A DNA stretch of 64,000 bases from a virus, in the IMG/VR virus record IMGVR_UViG_3300008120_000016, positions 60,720 to 124,719 of that record, one strand, 5' to 3'. Every line of letters begins with the position of its first letter. The stretch's first letter is position 1. Shown here in pieces: positions 1-13,000 of this stretch. A program made the translations under genes and the position numbers. The notes beneath the pieces were generated by a model. The model made no database searches. It had not been told where the DNA came from and was given only the letters and a program-made list of their open reading frames with translations.

Positions 1-3000
1 AATCTTTTTAAAATCAAGTTTATACTTACGAGTGTACCATTTACCAAGACTACTTTTATCTCCGGTTAATGTATCTTTTGAAATTCCAGTGTAGAATATA
101 GGATTATTTGAACGAAACATGCTCCAAAAATGTTTATAGACATCACTTTTTTGTTTCGTACCAAAATCAGCTATTAAATTCTGATAACTTTCAAAGGCAT
201 ATCCGTATAATTTATTAATTATTTGAATAGGTGCTACCGATGTATAACTTACATCAGAAGTATTCATGCCAGATTGAAAAATTGAATATAAAGCAAGATC
301 TTTAAAAAAACTAACTACTAATCTATCTATATCATCTTTAGGTTCAATATTTACCAAACTTTCAAACTGACTAATAATACTTTGTTTTTCTATTGGGTTA
401 GAACTATTTTCAACTAATTTAAAAGTATTTAATCGATTATTATTCTCTCCTATTTGTAATACTATATTTTTAATAAAAGGATATCTTTCAGCTAATGAAT
501 TAAAAGCTAAAACGTCAGCACCAGAAACATTGTCTTTTATTTTTCTAGTTTTTAATTCATACCAATTATCAACCATTTTAGTAGTAGTAACTAATTCTAA
601 TAAATACTCATTTAAATCTTTATCAGTATTAAATGTTTCTTTAAAAAATTTAGTACCTTCTTCAGATTTGTCTAAGCCATTTTGTAACAAGTAATTAGCA
701 AAATCATTTTTTGCAGTTCGTGCTACTTTTGACATATCATCTTGAGAAATAATCTGTTTATTATCACGACTATCTCTCATTAAAGTTATTTCATTTAAAA
801 GAAACTCATTAAAATCTTCATCATTTCTTATTGGAAATAACTCACTAAGAATTGATTTAATATCATCTCCAACATCTAAAGGACTAATAATACTATTCTT
901 TTTAATATTTATTAAAGTTTCACTGCTTAAAATGTTTAAATTAAAGTCCACTGATCTTTCATACTCATCGTTTTTAGCATAAACTTCAAATGAACTTTTA
1001 TAAGGATTTGTATCAAAATCTAAAAATCTTTGTGCTTCTGTCATACTGTTAGACTGCTCTCTTAAATTTAATAATTCTAAGAGCATAGACAGCTGTATAA
1101 TTTTTCCTTTATCAGTTAATGTTGATATATCAAAATCAATTTCACCATTGTCTTCTCCTTTTTGAATACCTTTATACAACATTTCTTCTGTAAAAAACTG
1201 ATCGTAAGATCCATTTACAAAACTTATATTTCTTTCTAATGTTTTTTCTATTGCTTTTTTACTAGTATCTTGTTGAGCAAATCCAAGTTCTAACAATGTT
1301 CTTTTTAAAGCTAATTGTCTTGAACCTTCATCTCCATCATAATTAAGCTGAGTATGAAGATTTTGATACATCGACAGGTTCTTAATGTATGTTCTAATGG
1401 CAGGTTGATTAACAAAATATAATATCTTTTTAGAAGACATCCCAGCATATTTCATATAAAATATAATAGGACTTAATTCTGTTACAACATTAGCTGCAAA
1501 AACATAATCATCTCTAGCAACATCTACAAAAGCATTAATAAACTCACTAAAAAACTCTGATTTTAATTGATTGTCTTCGTCAAATATGCTTGCAAAATTT
1601 ATGTTTTCAATTAAACCTTTTGAATTTTTTTCAATGTAATTTGAATTAAAAAATGTTTTAATTTGACTTGAATTGAAAAAATGAGAATTACCTTCTGCAT
1701 TAGCAAGTTGAAACATTACATTAAAGGTATTTGCTTTAGCTGCAATACCTAAATCACTTTTACCTTTGAGAAGTGATATGAATTTTCTTAAGTTTTTTTC
1801 TCGATCAAGAATATCTGAATTCTTATAATCTGTTTTAGGTCTATCTTTTCCTTCTTCCTTTCTACCAAGTTTCTCAAATATTTCATCTATTATAGGTAAT
1901 ATGTGATAATTTTCTGATGGAGTTACTAGTTCCATGTAGTTAGCAGGATGTAAAATAATATCAGCCATTACATCATAAAGCTTATTTTGTATATTACCTT
2001 TTATGTGATTGTATTTATATAATCTATTATGAACTACTTCAATTTCTTTTGTAATATCATTATAAATACCATCAATATATTCTTTGTTCTGATCACGAAC
2101 TAGTTTTAAATATTCTGTCTCAGAATTAAATAAATTTTCTATTGAATTTACAAGTGTTTCTAAACCTTGTTTTCTTGTGTCGACCCAAAGCATAGGATTA
2201 AATACATTAAGATTATTATCTTCCATGTATTTTTCATATTCTCCTATATCAAAAGTGATATTAGAACGAATTAAATTTTGTAATACACTATCTGGATGAT
2301 CATTGTTTTCAGCTGTTCTTGATAATGCTGATTTCATATTATCTGCAGCCTCAGCATCCATTACAGCAATAATTGTCTGAACTCTTCTTAATAAACGATT
2401 AAGTTTATCTCGTGTTTGAGTATCTTTTCTTAAAGCTTTTCTATATGTACGTTCTAAATCTTTATACTCTTGAAGCAAATCATTGACGGTAGTTCTTCTT
2501 GCTAGTTTTAAATAACTCAAATCAGCAACAGCTTCTGCTTTTTTATCTTGTATGTTTTCTTGTAAAATAGAATCATTATATTCAAAATTGATATAATTAC
2601 CATTTTTATCCAGATTAGGATAGAACACAAACATCTTATCAATATCAAAGTCAGATCCGGATTTAATAACCACTTCAGATGGCATAATAATAGCATCACC
2701 TACACTAGCCGGTAAAAATTCTTTTACCATCATTACATCTAAAAAGTTTCTACCTTGTGTTGGAATCCTATAAGCAATCATAGTAATTGCTTTTTCATTT
2801 TCTGCTCTCCAAGCATCATCTCGTATAGCTTGATTTAATCTCTCTCTTGTTCCAATTTTTGAACCATTCCAGTTAAGATTTAATAAATTTAACCATTGAC
2901 CAGTGAGAGCTATTTTGACATCCATTTTACCAACAATAACATTATTTGCTATTTGTTGAACATCATAGTAATTTAATTCAGAATTACCATATGTCTCAAC

Positions 3001-6000
3001 AGCTTTTTTACTATCATCCTTATTAAATATTGTAGGTTCTGATCCTGTAATAGCCATCTGAACTAACATAGATCCGTTAGTCTTATATCTTACTACTCTA
3101 TTATTAATAGCAGATATAATTATTCCTTCAATAACTTGAGCTTGTACTGCAGCATCTAATGGAATTTCAAACTTACCTGTTGTTTCATTATATGAAAGAG
3201 CCTTTTTTACATTGCTGTCTTGATTCTTTTTATCTATCTCTTTAAAAAAGTATTCAACTAATTTATTTAAATCATTAACTTGTAACTTATCACCAACTTT
3301 CTTAATACCCATTTCATCGTATATGGCAGTTTTTTCTAACTTAGCCAAATGATCCATATACTTAATATACTTATCTCTATATTCAACAAACTCTGGTCTA
3401 TCTAAATTCATTAATATAAGCTTACGAATTTGAGAACCAAACGTAGCATGATCATGAATTTCAGAATGTATAGCCACCTGTTCTTTAAAACTATCAAAGT
3501 ATAATTCCTGTTCAGACATGAATTTATCTAAAGGATTAAACTTATTAATTTTTCTTACCGTAGGGTTTTTAGGATCAAACTCACTGTAAAATTCATCTAG
3601 CTCAGAAGGTGTTTCAACTTTACTTCCACTTTTAAATTTAACATAACCAATACCGTTAAACTCCATTTTTTTAGCTAAGTAATAATCAGCTGTTCTAACA
3701 CCATCACGTTTAACTACAGTTGGTATAAGAGGTTGCAATGAAAACTTATCAAATATGGGAACTTTTTGATTATATTCCTCACCATCTATCTCTCTAGAAT
3801 AGTTTTGTGTTCCTGCATATTGGAACTTTTTTGGAGGAAAGTAAACTGGTGCAGTTGAATCATAACCTACAGCATCTCTCAAAGCAATATATTCTGCTTT
3901 AAGTACAGGGTCTGTTTCTTCATCAGCAAGCTCATCATAATGATCGTATTCAACAATTTTTCTATAAGTTTCTTCATGCTCATCAAACCATTGTCCAGTT
4001 AATATACTCATGATTCTATAAAAATCAAATGTACATTTACCTTGACCATCTGCTTCTGTACCTTCGTATTTATCCTTAATAGTTTTTTTAAGATTCTTTT
4101 CATAAAGTTCTTTCATTTCGGGTGATATAAAATCACCTGGAACAGATTCAATTTTAGATATATTTTCTAAAATTTTATCAGCATGAATTGATCTAAAGTT
4201 AACATCTTTTAAAACAGCAGATCTATACGACTTATTTTTACTAAGCATTTGTTTAGAAAGAGCTTGTCGTCTTTGCTCTTCTGTAATTTTTCCTTGTAAA
4301 AACAATCTTTCTATAAGTCTTCTACCTGTTAAATTGTTAGAACCTCCCAGTCCTTGATTATCATCCCACTTGTTTAAATGATCAATAATCTCATTGTCTA
4401 TAAATGTAAATATACCTGTAGCAGAATCTTTAGATGCACGTTTATGAAAATCTTTAAAATAAATAGCATCACCAAAAAATACTTTCATTTGATCTAAATC
4501 AGTAATAAAAGTATTTGCAACAAAAGAATAAATAATATCTTTTAGATTAATATCTTTATTTCCTGTATTGACAATATCTTGTGTTGTTAAACCTACTTTA
4601 TTTTTATAAGTATTAAGCTTCTTTAATAATTTATTAGCATTGTTTGTAAAATATGTATTAAAATCTTTTATTAACTCGTTAATAAATTTTTCATTTGCTG
4701 TTTTATCAAATAAAATATCAAGTTTATTTATACTACTATCTGAACTATCTGCAGCTTTTTTAACCTTGTCACTTAAGTATTTTTTATTTTTATCTGATAT
4801 TATTGAATCAAATAAACCAAACACTGGTTTTTTATTTTTATCATAAAAAGCATTTTCAGACATCAATAAACCACTTTGAATTAAATCTCCATTAGAATCA
4901 AATTGTGATTTATAGAATCCTTTTTCATATAAATATCTAACACTAACTATATCTTTCAATGCATTAAGCAGTGATTGATTAAAAAGATCTGTGTTAAAAA
5001 TATTTGATGTAGTATCTGAACCTAGTGGTCTTCCGTGCTTAATAGGAACTCCATTAACTATATCAATACCATAATTTAATGATAGACCTAAATCAGTTGA
5101 CTTATCACCAAGCCTCATTACACCACTATAATGTCTTTTATTATTTGAGTTAAAAGCATGTATATCTAACAAAAGTTTATCTATTTCATTCAATCCTGTT
5201 GTTGAAATACCTTCTTTCTCAAAACTGTCAAGAAGTTTCATTTGTAAACCACCTGTATTCAAAACCCCTATAGATACAGGTGTGCCCCCGATAGTCTTAG
5301 CTTGATCTTTAGTAATATATTCATCACCTTTTTTAGTTACATATCTTCTTTTTCCAAATCGTTCATCAGATGGATTAAAGAAAAATAAACTATTTAAGTA
5401 ATAACTATTTGCAATACTAGGATTTTTACGCGGATCTAACCAAAACATTGAAGGCTCACTTTGAATAATGCTAAATAAATCTTCATACATTTCTGGATCA
5501 GACAAGTATTTTGCTAATACTGTAAAACCATTATGTAATTGCAACGCATGTATTCTAGTTCCCTCAGCACTTATTGAACTCTTTTCTACATTATATTCTG
5601 GATTATTTTTTAGTTCTTCCTCTATTAATCTTTGTATAGCAGCACTTTGACCACCTGCTAATTTACCATTTACAACTTTTGGATTACTTATATTCTTTTG
5701 AATATCTTTAATCGGATTTAAAACAAAAGCTTTATTGTCTAATATTTGTGATAGATGTCTAACTATAAATCCAAAACTATCTTTTAAATAACTACCATTG
5801 GTTAAAAATTCTTCTGTTTTAGGAGAAAATTCAAATCCTAAACCTTTTAAGAATTCTACCTTTCTTCTTTTCTTTTCAAAATCTGTTATATTATCAGCAT
5901 TTAGAAAATCATTTATTTTTTTAATATCATTTGGTAATAACATCCAAACTCCATCTTCTCTTGATGCCAACTGAATAACTTGATTAGTAGCTGGATCAGC

Positions 6001-7068
6001 TAAAACTTCTATGCCTTTAATTGAAAAATTAGAACTTATTTTTCTTTCGTATGCACTACTCTTACCTGAAGCAGCTTCAGTAATAATAAAATTATTTCTG
6101 CTGCCATCACCTTTATTCTGTCTTTCAATAGATGTAATATATATAGGTACAAATGCTTTTACAAATGAGTTTCTAAATTTAATTCTAAAATTTAATTCCT
6201 CAGCTGTAAGATTTTGTCCAGTTTGCTGTAGTTTATCCAACAAATAAGAATACTCAGGAACTTTATCTAGATTTTTATTTAATTTAGAAATAATTTCAGT
6301 TAAGCCCGTCGAGTTTTCTAAATCGTTAAACAACTTACGAATAAAATCAGAATAATTTATAGACATAGTATATCCATAATCATCATACAAATCTTCATTT
6401 GCTGATGGGATACTTCTAATAAATAATTCAACTGATTTATCAATATCATCTACAGGATCAATCTCATTAGCTGGTTGATCAAAAACCATTTTAGCAATTG
6501 CAGCATCGTCATCAGCTACAGTTGATAAATCAACTAACCCGTCTTCATCTAATTTAAACTTTGATCGAACTCTAAATATATCACTATAGATCAAAAAGTT
6601 AGGAGTAATTTGATCCCATAAACTAATTATACCTTGCAAATTACCTGCAAACTTTTTATAAAGTTCTTCTGATGATTCATCATTATATTCATTTTTTGAA
6701 ATAGCTGCTTTTTCAATATAATCAGCAACAAGGTTAGGAATAATAGAAGTTTTAACAGTTTCAAATAAATGAACCATTTGAGCTACTCTATATGCTTCTT
6801 TACCAATACGATTTAAATCGTCTGTATTAGATGCGGTTATTAGCATTGTGGCTAACTTACCTCCAACCAAATCACTTAATTGTTGTCTTGTATATTCACC
6901 ACTACGAATTTTTTCAAATACCTCAATAGACTCAGGTGTTTTAGGTTGTTGAGATATTTTATAAAAATCCATTCCTTTCATTTCGAGTGCACGAAATAAA
7001 AAATATTCAAGCTTATTAATAATTAATGGGAGCTTTTCTACTTTTAATTTGACTGGACAGTTCGACAT
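1..7068 (-). CDS. Virion RNA polymerase of crAss-like phage (3' end outside window)
   Basis: The frame is open from an ATG at 7068 to the window edge (2356 codons, no stop seen), so the C-terminus is missing. Residues 1434-1438 read RIPTQ and residues 1473-1477 read DFDID. This pair marks the double-psi beta-barrel active site of crAss-like virion RNA polymerases (phage phi14:2 gp66 type), where the three Asp bind catalytic Mg. Such enzymes are packaged in the capsid, ejected into the host and transcribe early genes. The start overlaps the stop of the preceding gene as TAATG, which suggests coupled translation. It lies last in the cargo block, as expected for the group. The assignment rests on motifs and synteny; the rest of the protein is too divergent to divide into domains by eye. 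Confidence 0.88.
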   Translation of the reverse strand, partial: MSNCPVKLKVEKLPLIINKLEYFLFRALEMKGMDFYKISQQPKTPESIEVFEKIRSGEYTRQQLSDLVGGKLATMLITASNTDDLNRIGKEAYRVAQMVHLFETVKTSIIPNLVADYIEKAAISKNEYNDESSEELYKKFAGNLQGIISLWDQITPNFLIYSDIFRVRSKFKLDEDGLVDLSTVADDDAAIAKMVFDQPANEIDPVDDIDKSVELFIRSIPSANEDLYDDYGYTMSINYSDFIRKLFNDLENSTGLTEIISKLNKNLDKVPEYSYLLDKLQQTGQNLTAEELNFRIKFRNSFVKAFVPIYITSIERQNKGDGSRNNFIITEAASGKSSAYERKISSNFSIKGIEVLADPATNQVIQLASREDGVWMLLPNDIKKINDFLNADNITDFEKKRRKVEFLKGLGFEFSPKTEEFLTNGSYLKDSFGFIVRHLSQILDNKAFVLNPIKDIQKNISNPKVVNGKLAGGQSAAIQRLIEEELKNNPEYNVEKSSISAEGTRIHALQLHNGFTVLAKYLSDPEMYEDLFSIIQSEPSMFWLDPRKNPSIANSYYLNSLFFFNPSDERFGKRRYVTKKGDEYITKDQAKTIGGTPVSIGVLNTGGLQMKLLDSFEKEGISTTGLNEIDKLLLDIHAFNSNNKRHYSGVMRLGDKSTDLGLSLNYGIDIVNGVPIKHGRPLGSDTTSNIFNTDLFNQSLLNALKDIVSVRYLYEKGFYKSQFDSNGDLIQSGLLMSENAFYDKNKKPVFGLFDSIISDKNKKYLSDKVKKAADSSDSSINKLDILFDKTANEKFINELIKDFNTYFTNNANKLLKKLNTYKNKVGLTTQDIVNTGNKDINLKDIIYSFVANTFITDLDQMKVFFGDAIYFKDFHKRASKDSATGIFTFIDNEIIDHLNKWDDNQGLGGSNNLTGRRLIERLFLQGKITEEQRRQALSKQMLSKNKSYRSAVLKDVNFRSIHADKILENISKIESVPGDFISPEMKELYEKNLKKTIKDKYEGTEADGQGKCTFDFYRIMSILTGQWFDEHEETYRKIVEYDHYDELADEETDPVLKAEYIALRDAVGYDSTAPVYFPPKKFQYAGTQNYSREIDGEEYNQKVPIFDKFSLQPLIPTVVKRDGVRTADYYLAKKMEFNGIGYVKFKSGSKVETPSELDEFYSEFDPKNPTVRKINKFNPLDKFMSEQELYFDSFKEQVAIHSEIHDHATFGSQIRKLILMNLDRPEFVEYRDKYIKYMDHLAKLEKTAIYDEMGIKKVGDKLQVNDLNKLVEYFFKEIDKKNQDSNVKKALSYNETTGKFEIPLDAAVQAQVIEGIIISAINNRVVRYKTNGSMLVQMAITGSEPTIFNKDDSKKAVETYGNSELNYYDVQQIANNVIVGKMDVKIALTGQWLNLLNLNWNGSKIGTRERLNQAIRDDAWRAENEKAITMIAYRIPTQGRNFLDVMMVKEFLPASVGDAIIMPSEVVIKSGSDFDIDKMFVFYPNLDKNGNYINFEYNDSILQENIQDKKAEAVADLSYLKLARRTTVNDLLQEYKDLERTYRKALRKDTQTRDKLNRLLRRVQTIIAVMDAEAADNMKSALSRTAENNDHPDSVLQNLIRSNITFDIGEYEKYMEDNNLNVFNPMLWVDTRKQGLETLVNSIENLFNSETEYLKLVRDQNKEYIDGIYNDITKEIEVVHNRLYKYNHIKGNIQNKLYDVMADIILHPANYMELVTPSENYHILPIIDEIFEKLGRKEEGKDRPKTDYKNSDILDREKNLRKFISLLKGKSDLGIAAKANTFNVMFQLANAEGNSHFFNSSQIKTFFNSNYIEKNSKGLIENINFASIFDEDNQLKSEFFSEFINAFVDVARDDYVFAANVVTELSPIIFYMKYAGMSSKKILYFVNQPAIRTYIKNLSMYQNLHTQLNYDGDEGSRQLALKRTLLELGFAQQDTSKKAIEKTLERNISFVNGSYDQFFTEEMLYKGIQKGEDNGEIDFDISTLTDKGKIIQLSMLLELLNLREQSNSMTEAQRFLDFDTNPYKSSFEVYAKNDEYERSVDFNLNILSSETLINIKKNSIISPLDVGDDIKSILSELFPIRNDEDFNEFLLNEITLMRDSRDNKQIISQDDMSKVARTAKNDFANYLLQNGLDKSEEGTKFFKETFNTDKDLNEYLLELVTTTKMVDNWYELKTRKIKDNVSGADVLAFNSLAERYPFIKNIVLQIGENNNRLNTFKLVENSSNPIEKQSIISQFESLVNIEPKDDIDRLVVSFFKDLALYSIFQSGMNTSDVSYTSVAPIQIINKLYGYAFESYQNLIADFGTKQKSDVYKHFWSMFRSNNPIFYTGISKDTLTGDKSSLGKWYTRKYKLDFKKI

Positions 7069-10000
7069 TATTTACAAGATTTTTTATGATTTAATTCAAA
7101 ACGAGGAGCCCAAGCTCTTTTATTACCTGGTAGTTTAATTTTCTTTTTAGTAGTGTTTACCTCACCACTTGCTTTTTTAACAGCTTTATCTATGGCATTT
7201 TCATCTTTGTTTAAATCATTAGATGTAACTGATATTGTATTTTTTGTTGGATTAAGATCTGAAGGTTCCAAAAAGTGAACAGATGAATTATATCTCTTTA
7301 TAGCATCCTTAGATGGTATATCATTAATGTATGTAGTAAGACCTATGTTATTCATTAAATAATCCATATAATCCATCTTTTCAAAATTAATAACTTTTTT
7401 ACCATCAACTTCAGTTATATATGGAAATTTAAAGTTTAATTTTCCCTCTAAAAATTGCTTAGATGCATTAACTCTCATTCTATCTACATAAGGTCTAATA
7501 ATATTTAAATTGTCTTCATTAATGGTTAATACACCATTTATTTCTTCAAAGACTGGAAGAGTTGTCATTTGATCTTTAATACGTACTGAAATATTTCTAA
7601 ATTTTTGAGGTATTTGTAAATTATAATTAGACCCTGTAATCCATGTTTCTTTAGCCCAGTTCCAAAGATCTCTTTGCACATCACCTAAATTAGAGCTGTT
7701 ATCCTTTTCCATCTGATGATATACCTTCATTAACTCAACAAGATAATTGAATAAAGTATATTCTTTTCCATCTGTTGATGTAATTTTAACAGACTTTGAT
7801 GCAGGAGTAAATAAAGGAGTACCTTGCAAAGCACCATCATTATCTTCTATGATAGCATTTAAATATTGACCTTGCAAAATAAATGATACATGATCTTGTT
7901 TTAATTTCTCAACAATATCTTTATCTCGTAAAGTATTTTTTTGACTTTTAGATTTTGGTTTTACTAAACCTTTTAATACCATTTGCCCTTTACTAATTCT
8001 TTTAAGTTTAGCTATTTGGGGCTTACCGTTCATTACTTTTTCACGAGCTTTAAATAACTTATCTAATTGCTCAGGATTAATTCTTTTTAAAGAATCAGGA
8101 TGTGTATTAGGTGTATATGTATTAAAATATACTATTTGATTTTCACCATTATTAAACCGGCTAGCAATTGGATTATTTTTATCTGCCTTACCTATTGCTT
8201 TACCATCTTTATCAAACACTATAGGATTACCATCTTTATCAGATATATATCCCACTACACCTTTGTCAGAAGAGATCCATTCTCTACTTTGTGCCGAACC
8301 ATCCCATCTTAATCCTTCGGCATCTTTATCTAACGTAACATAAAAGTTAGCAATGTCATTTAAAGATGCTAACGATAACTTGTTAATAATGTTTCTAACT
8401 TTATAGTAATATAATTTAAATGAATCATATTCAATATATTCACCATTTTTAAGTTGCCCATCATTTCCTTTTGATCTTAGACCTTCAGGCTCAACAGCAG
8501 TAATTGTAACACCAGACTTTACACTAGAAATATCAATTGCTGATGGATCTTCTTCATAAGATTTATTAGCTAAATCAGATGTTATTTTAAAATTTGCTTT
8601 CTGAGTTTGATTTGTTTCAGGTACAGGAGAAGGTGATGGTGGTGGTGGAGTAGGTGGTTTTGTAGTTTTGTCAATCTCAGCTTTAACATTATCAAATTCA
8701 GTTTGATTAGTAACTTTAGTTAACTTAAGACGACCCTTTTTAAATATTTCTAAAGTACCTGATTTATCAGAATAGTAATATTTTGTTTTACCAACCTTAA
8801 TTTGTTTAAGATCTTTAACAGCATTATTTATTTCTTGTGTATTAAGCCTAGCAACTTTTTGCTTTATCGAAGCTATAATAGAATTAAATATTGAATCCGG
8901 TAAAGCATCTTTAACTTTATTATCTGTTAATTCTTTAGTTATATTGTTTAATTCATCCACTGTAGCTGCGGATGCAATTTTTTGCATATACTTTTCAGAT
9001 GGAAGTTGATCATCAACAACAACTGCATCTTTATTCATCAAGTCATTTGTTAGAGACAAAACTTCAGACAATGTTGTATCAGAAATATTTATTCCGATTC
9101 TAGATAGTATATCACTTAATAGTTCTATAAAAGTTTCCCAAATTGTTTTGCTTGTATTAGCGTAAGGTGTTTTAGCTAATAAATATTGAAATGAAGGATT
9201 TGTAAATGCTTCTGTTACAAACTCTCGTAATTGCTGCCCTTCATCTAGATTTTTTTGATAAGCATAAAAAGTTTGAGCACCTGGAACATTTTTTACAGTG
9301 TTGTATAAACTTTTAATTGCTTTAGCATATTCGGATGTAGGGTCACTAATTGAATCTTCGATAACAGCATGTATAAGTTCATGAAGAATAACAGTTTCAG
9401 CAGGTACTGATAAACCATTTTCTTTATATCCTGCAATATCAAGATTTATAAATATTTCTTTAGTAACATAATCAAACATTCCAGCTGTATCAAGATTATT
9501 ATTAACTTTAATAACGTCTTCTTCAGATACAACTCTTAATAACTTTTTAGCTAATTCTTTTTCATAATCTGTAGCAAACTGACTATCAATTATAAATAAT
9601 AACGCATTTTCAGTTTTAATACTACCATCGGCATCTACCTGTAAAAGTTTAGATAATTCATCAGTGGTTCTTGTATCAGTAGAAAACTTTTGTCTTAAAC
9701 TATTAAAGGGAAGTCCTACTTGATTTTGATCAACAGGTTCGTATGAAAATAATTTTTCTTTACTTTTAAATCCAACAGCTGCATTTAATTGACTCTTATA
9801 TTTATTAAGCTGTTCATTTTTAGCATAATCTTCAACTTGTAAAATCTGTTGCTTATTTAATATTGAATCTGAATTTTCAAGTACATTTAAAATTTCAGTT
9901 TCAGTTAATGGCTCAGCATTATCATCTTCAGACTTTGTAAGATTATATGTTTGAATAGCACCAGCATATAATGATTGTAACAATGCTAAACCATCTGATC

Positions 10001-13000
10001 CACGTTTAAAATATTTTTGGGATATATTGGTTATAGCTTTTAATGCATCAGATTTAGATCCTTTTAATACAATAGGAAAATTTGACAATACATCTGCATA
10101 AAGATTTGCAGAATCATCAAATTTATTTAAAAATTTATTTAATAAAGCAACTTGGTTTTTATCAATAATATCAGTATCATTGACTTTTTTATTACTTAAA
10201 GAAAGTTTTTCATTATGCTCATTCCAACTATCTAATATGTCTAATATTGTATTATTAGACATCATACCAATCATAGCTTTTCTATACTCACTGAATAATG
10301 CAAATTCTTCATTACTGATAACAGAGTTTTGTTCTTTTACAGGAATTCTTAAAACTTCTAATATTTCTTCAGGAGTTTTATATACATCTTTATTTAAAAA
10401 TCCTTGAACAGAATCTCTTGCTTCTTGTTCTAATTCTTTTCTTGTCTGAGTAGATGGATATTCTACTTTTTTTGTGTTAGGATTATAAACTGGATCTAAA
10501 CCAGTTTCCATATCTAACAAATACTCATACAAAGCTTCTTTCAATTTATCAGGATTATTCTCTGGTCCATAATAATCATTTAATCCTTTATGAAGTTGAA
10601 GAGTTAAAATACGAGCTACACCAAGATTTATTATTTCACTAGCACCTTTACGAGTTGATTCGTCATAAGAATAAATATTTGATTCTGTAATAATTTCTGC
10701 ATTAAGTAAATTTTGAATAGCTATTTTTTGAGCTGCACTTCTAACACCCACATTTCGATTACTCATTATACCACGATGAGTAGGATTTGTAAATATGTTA
10801 CTAGTAAGAACTATATATGATAAATCACCTTTTTGTTCTTTAAGCTTTTCAGATTTTTCTTGAAGATTTTTTACAAACGATTCTACACTGCTTTGAAATT
10901 TTTCTTTTAACTGAATAAGATCAGATAATACTTCACTAGTTTCAGATGAATTAACATTCTTTAAAAGATTACTTATTCTACGATCAATTGCTTTTAAATA
11001 TTCTTTTTCAAAATGTTCTATAAGTTCTTCTTTAAATTCAGGTTTTAATTTAATATTTAATTGATCATATAATAAATCAAAAGTACTATTTAAAGGATTA
11101 CTATTTGATGCAAATGAATCAGTAATTAATTTTTTAGCTCCATTAATATCTTTTGAAGCTATTTCCTGCATAGCCTTTGCTATTACATCTATTTTAATTT
11201 TAGAATATTTTTCATAATACTCATCACGTTGCTGTTGCTCAAGCTTAGCTAATACAGGATATAATAATGCAAACGCTTCTGTTATTTCATTTAATGTAAC
11301 ATCCGGTTTATTTATAACTTGATCTAATGTTTTTAAAACTTGCTCATACTCTTGTACAAACTCTGGATCAGTATCTTTTAAAACTTTAGTAGTTCCGGCT
11401 TCAGCAGCAGCTTTATTAAGTTTATCTGTTACTTCATCAACTACTTTTATAAAATCAGGATTACTTAATATATTATCATTTTGATATTCTGATAGTAATT
11501 TTTCAAGTTCAGATTTTGTATTAACAGCTTTAACTTTTTCAATTGCTTCTTGTAGTTTAGATTGTTGAGGATTTTGTTGTGGTCCTTGTTGATTATTATT
11601 ATCTAAACCAATTAAACCTAATGTTGCATTAATTAAGTAATCATAGTTATCGTTTGTTTCAACCCCATCAGGTCCAAAGTCTTCTACTACATCTAATCCT
11701 TCATATATAGTATCAATTGATTTAGGATATTTTTGACGATTGCTAAACAACATTTTACCTACATCGTTTTTTTGTTGCTCAGTCATTGAAAGTTTTACTC
11801 TTACTTCATCTCTGATTCTTTCTAATTCAGCTATTGATTTAGGATATCTACTTTTAAAAATATCACCATAAACAACCTCGCCTTGATCATCTACATATCC
11901 TTTTATAATCCATGGAGGTTGTTGGTTTCTACCAAATACATAATGCCAATCTATTTTCTTACCATCTGTACCAGAAGAAGAAAAATAAAAAGGAACAACA
12001 AACTTTCCAACACGAACTAATACAAATACTCTTCCGTCATAGTTAAATATAAACTGACCATCAAAGTTTATTAAATTTTTATTGATAAACTCTTTATCCC
12101 AGTTTTTAAGAAGAGCTGTTACATCTGTCATCATTGTATCAGCATCAGTATCTGTTTTACTACTTCCGGTGAAATCAATCTTTCCAGGAACATCTTCCAT
12201 AGTAATAACCTTACCATCAACTTTAATGTAACCTTTAGTACCAGTTTTTTTAGGTCTTGTTATTTGTTTTTGAACTTTATTATCTTTAATAAGTTTTTGA
12301 AGTTCATCTTTAGACCAACTGCCAACACCATTTAAACTAGTTTTAAAACTAATTTTATCATCTTCAATTTTAGTAATTGTATAAGATAATCCTGAATCTT
12401 TTGAAAATAAAGTATCCCCTACTTCTATATCATTTACTTCTTCTAAATCAACAACACCAGACTCTGTTTCAACAGATTCTTCACTCTGAGGAGCATCAGG
12501 AGAAATACCTTTTTCTTCAGAAGAAATAGCAGCTTCATATTCAGCATCTCTCTTTTTAGCCTCTTCTTCAGCTTCTTCTTTTGTGGCAAATCCTTTTGCT
12601 ACTACTACATCTTCAGGATCAACAACATACCAAGTATTATCATCTGGATTTTGTTCTACTTTGTGTTTAGGTATTTCATAAACGTCAACACCAGTTCCTT
12701 CGGCTATTTCTGCTTTCATTTCTTCTTGAAACTTCTTCATCATAGCCTCCCAAGCAGACATAGATGCATTTTTTACAAGCTCCATGTTTTTAGGATCAGC
12801 AAGTAAATTCATTGCATCAACATATTCTTTATGATCTTTATTAAGCTTAATGTAATCAACTACTTTATTAAAAACATCTTCAACATCTTCTTTCGAAACA
12901 GCTCTATCAATTCTGTTCCTTTCATTCATAATATTAATTAAATTAGCAAAAGCTCTATATGACTTATCAACTTTTGCCTCGTTAATTAATTCATCTTTGG

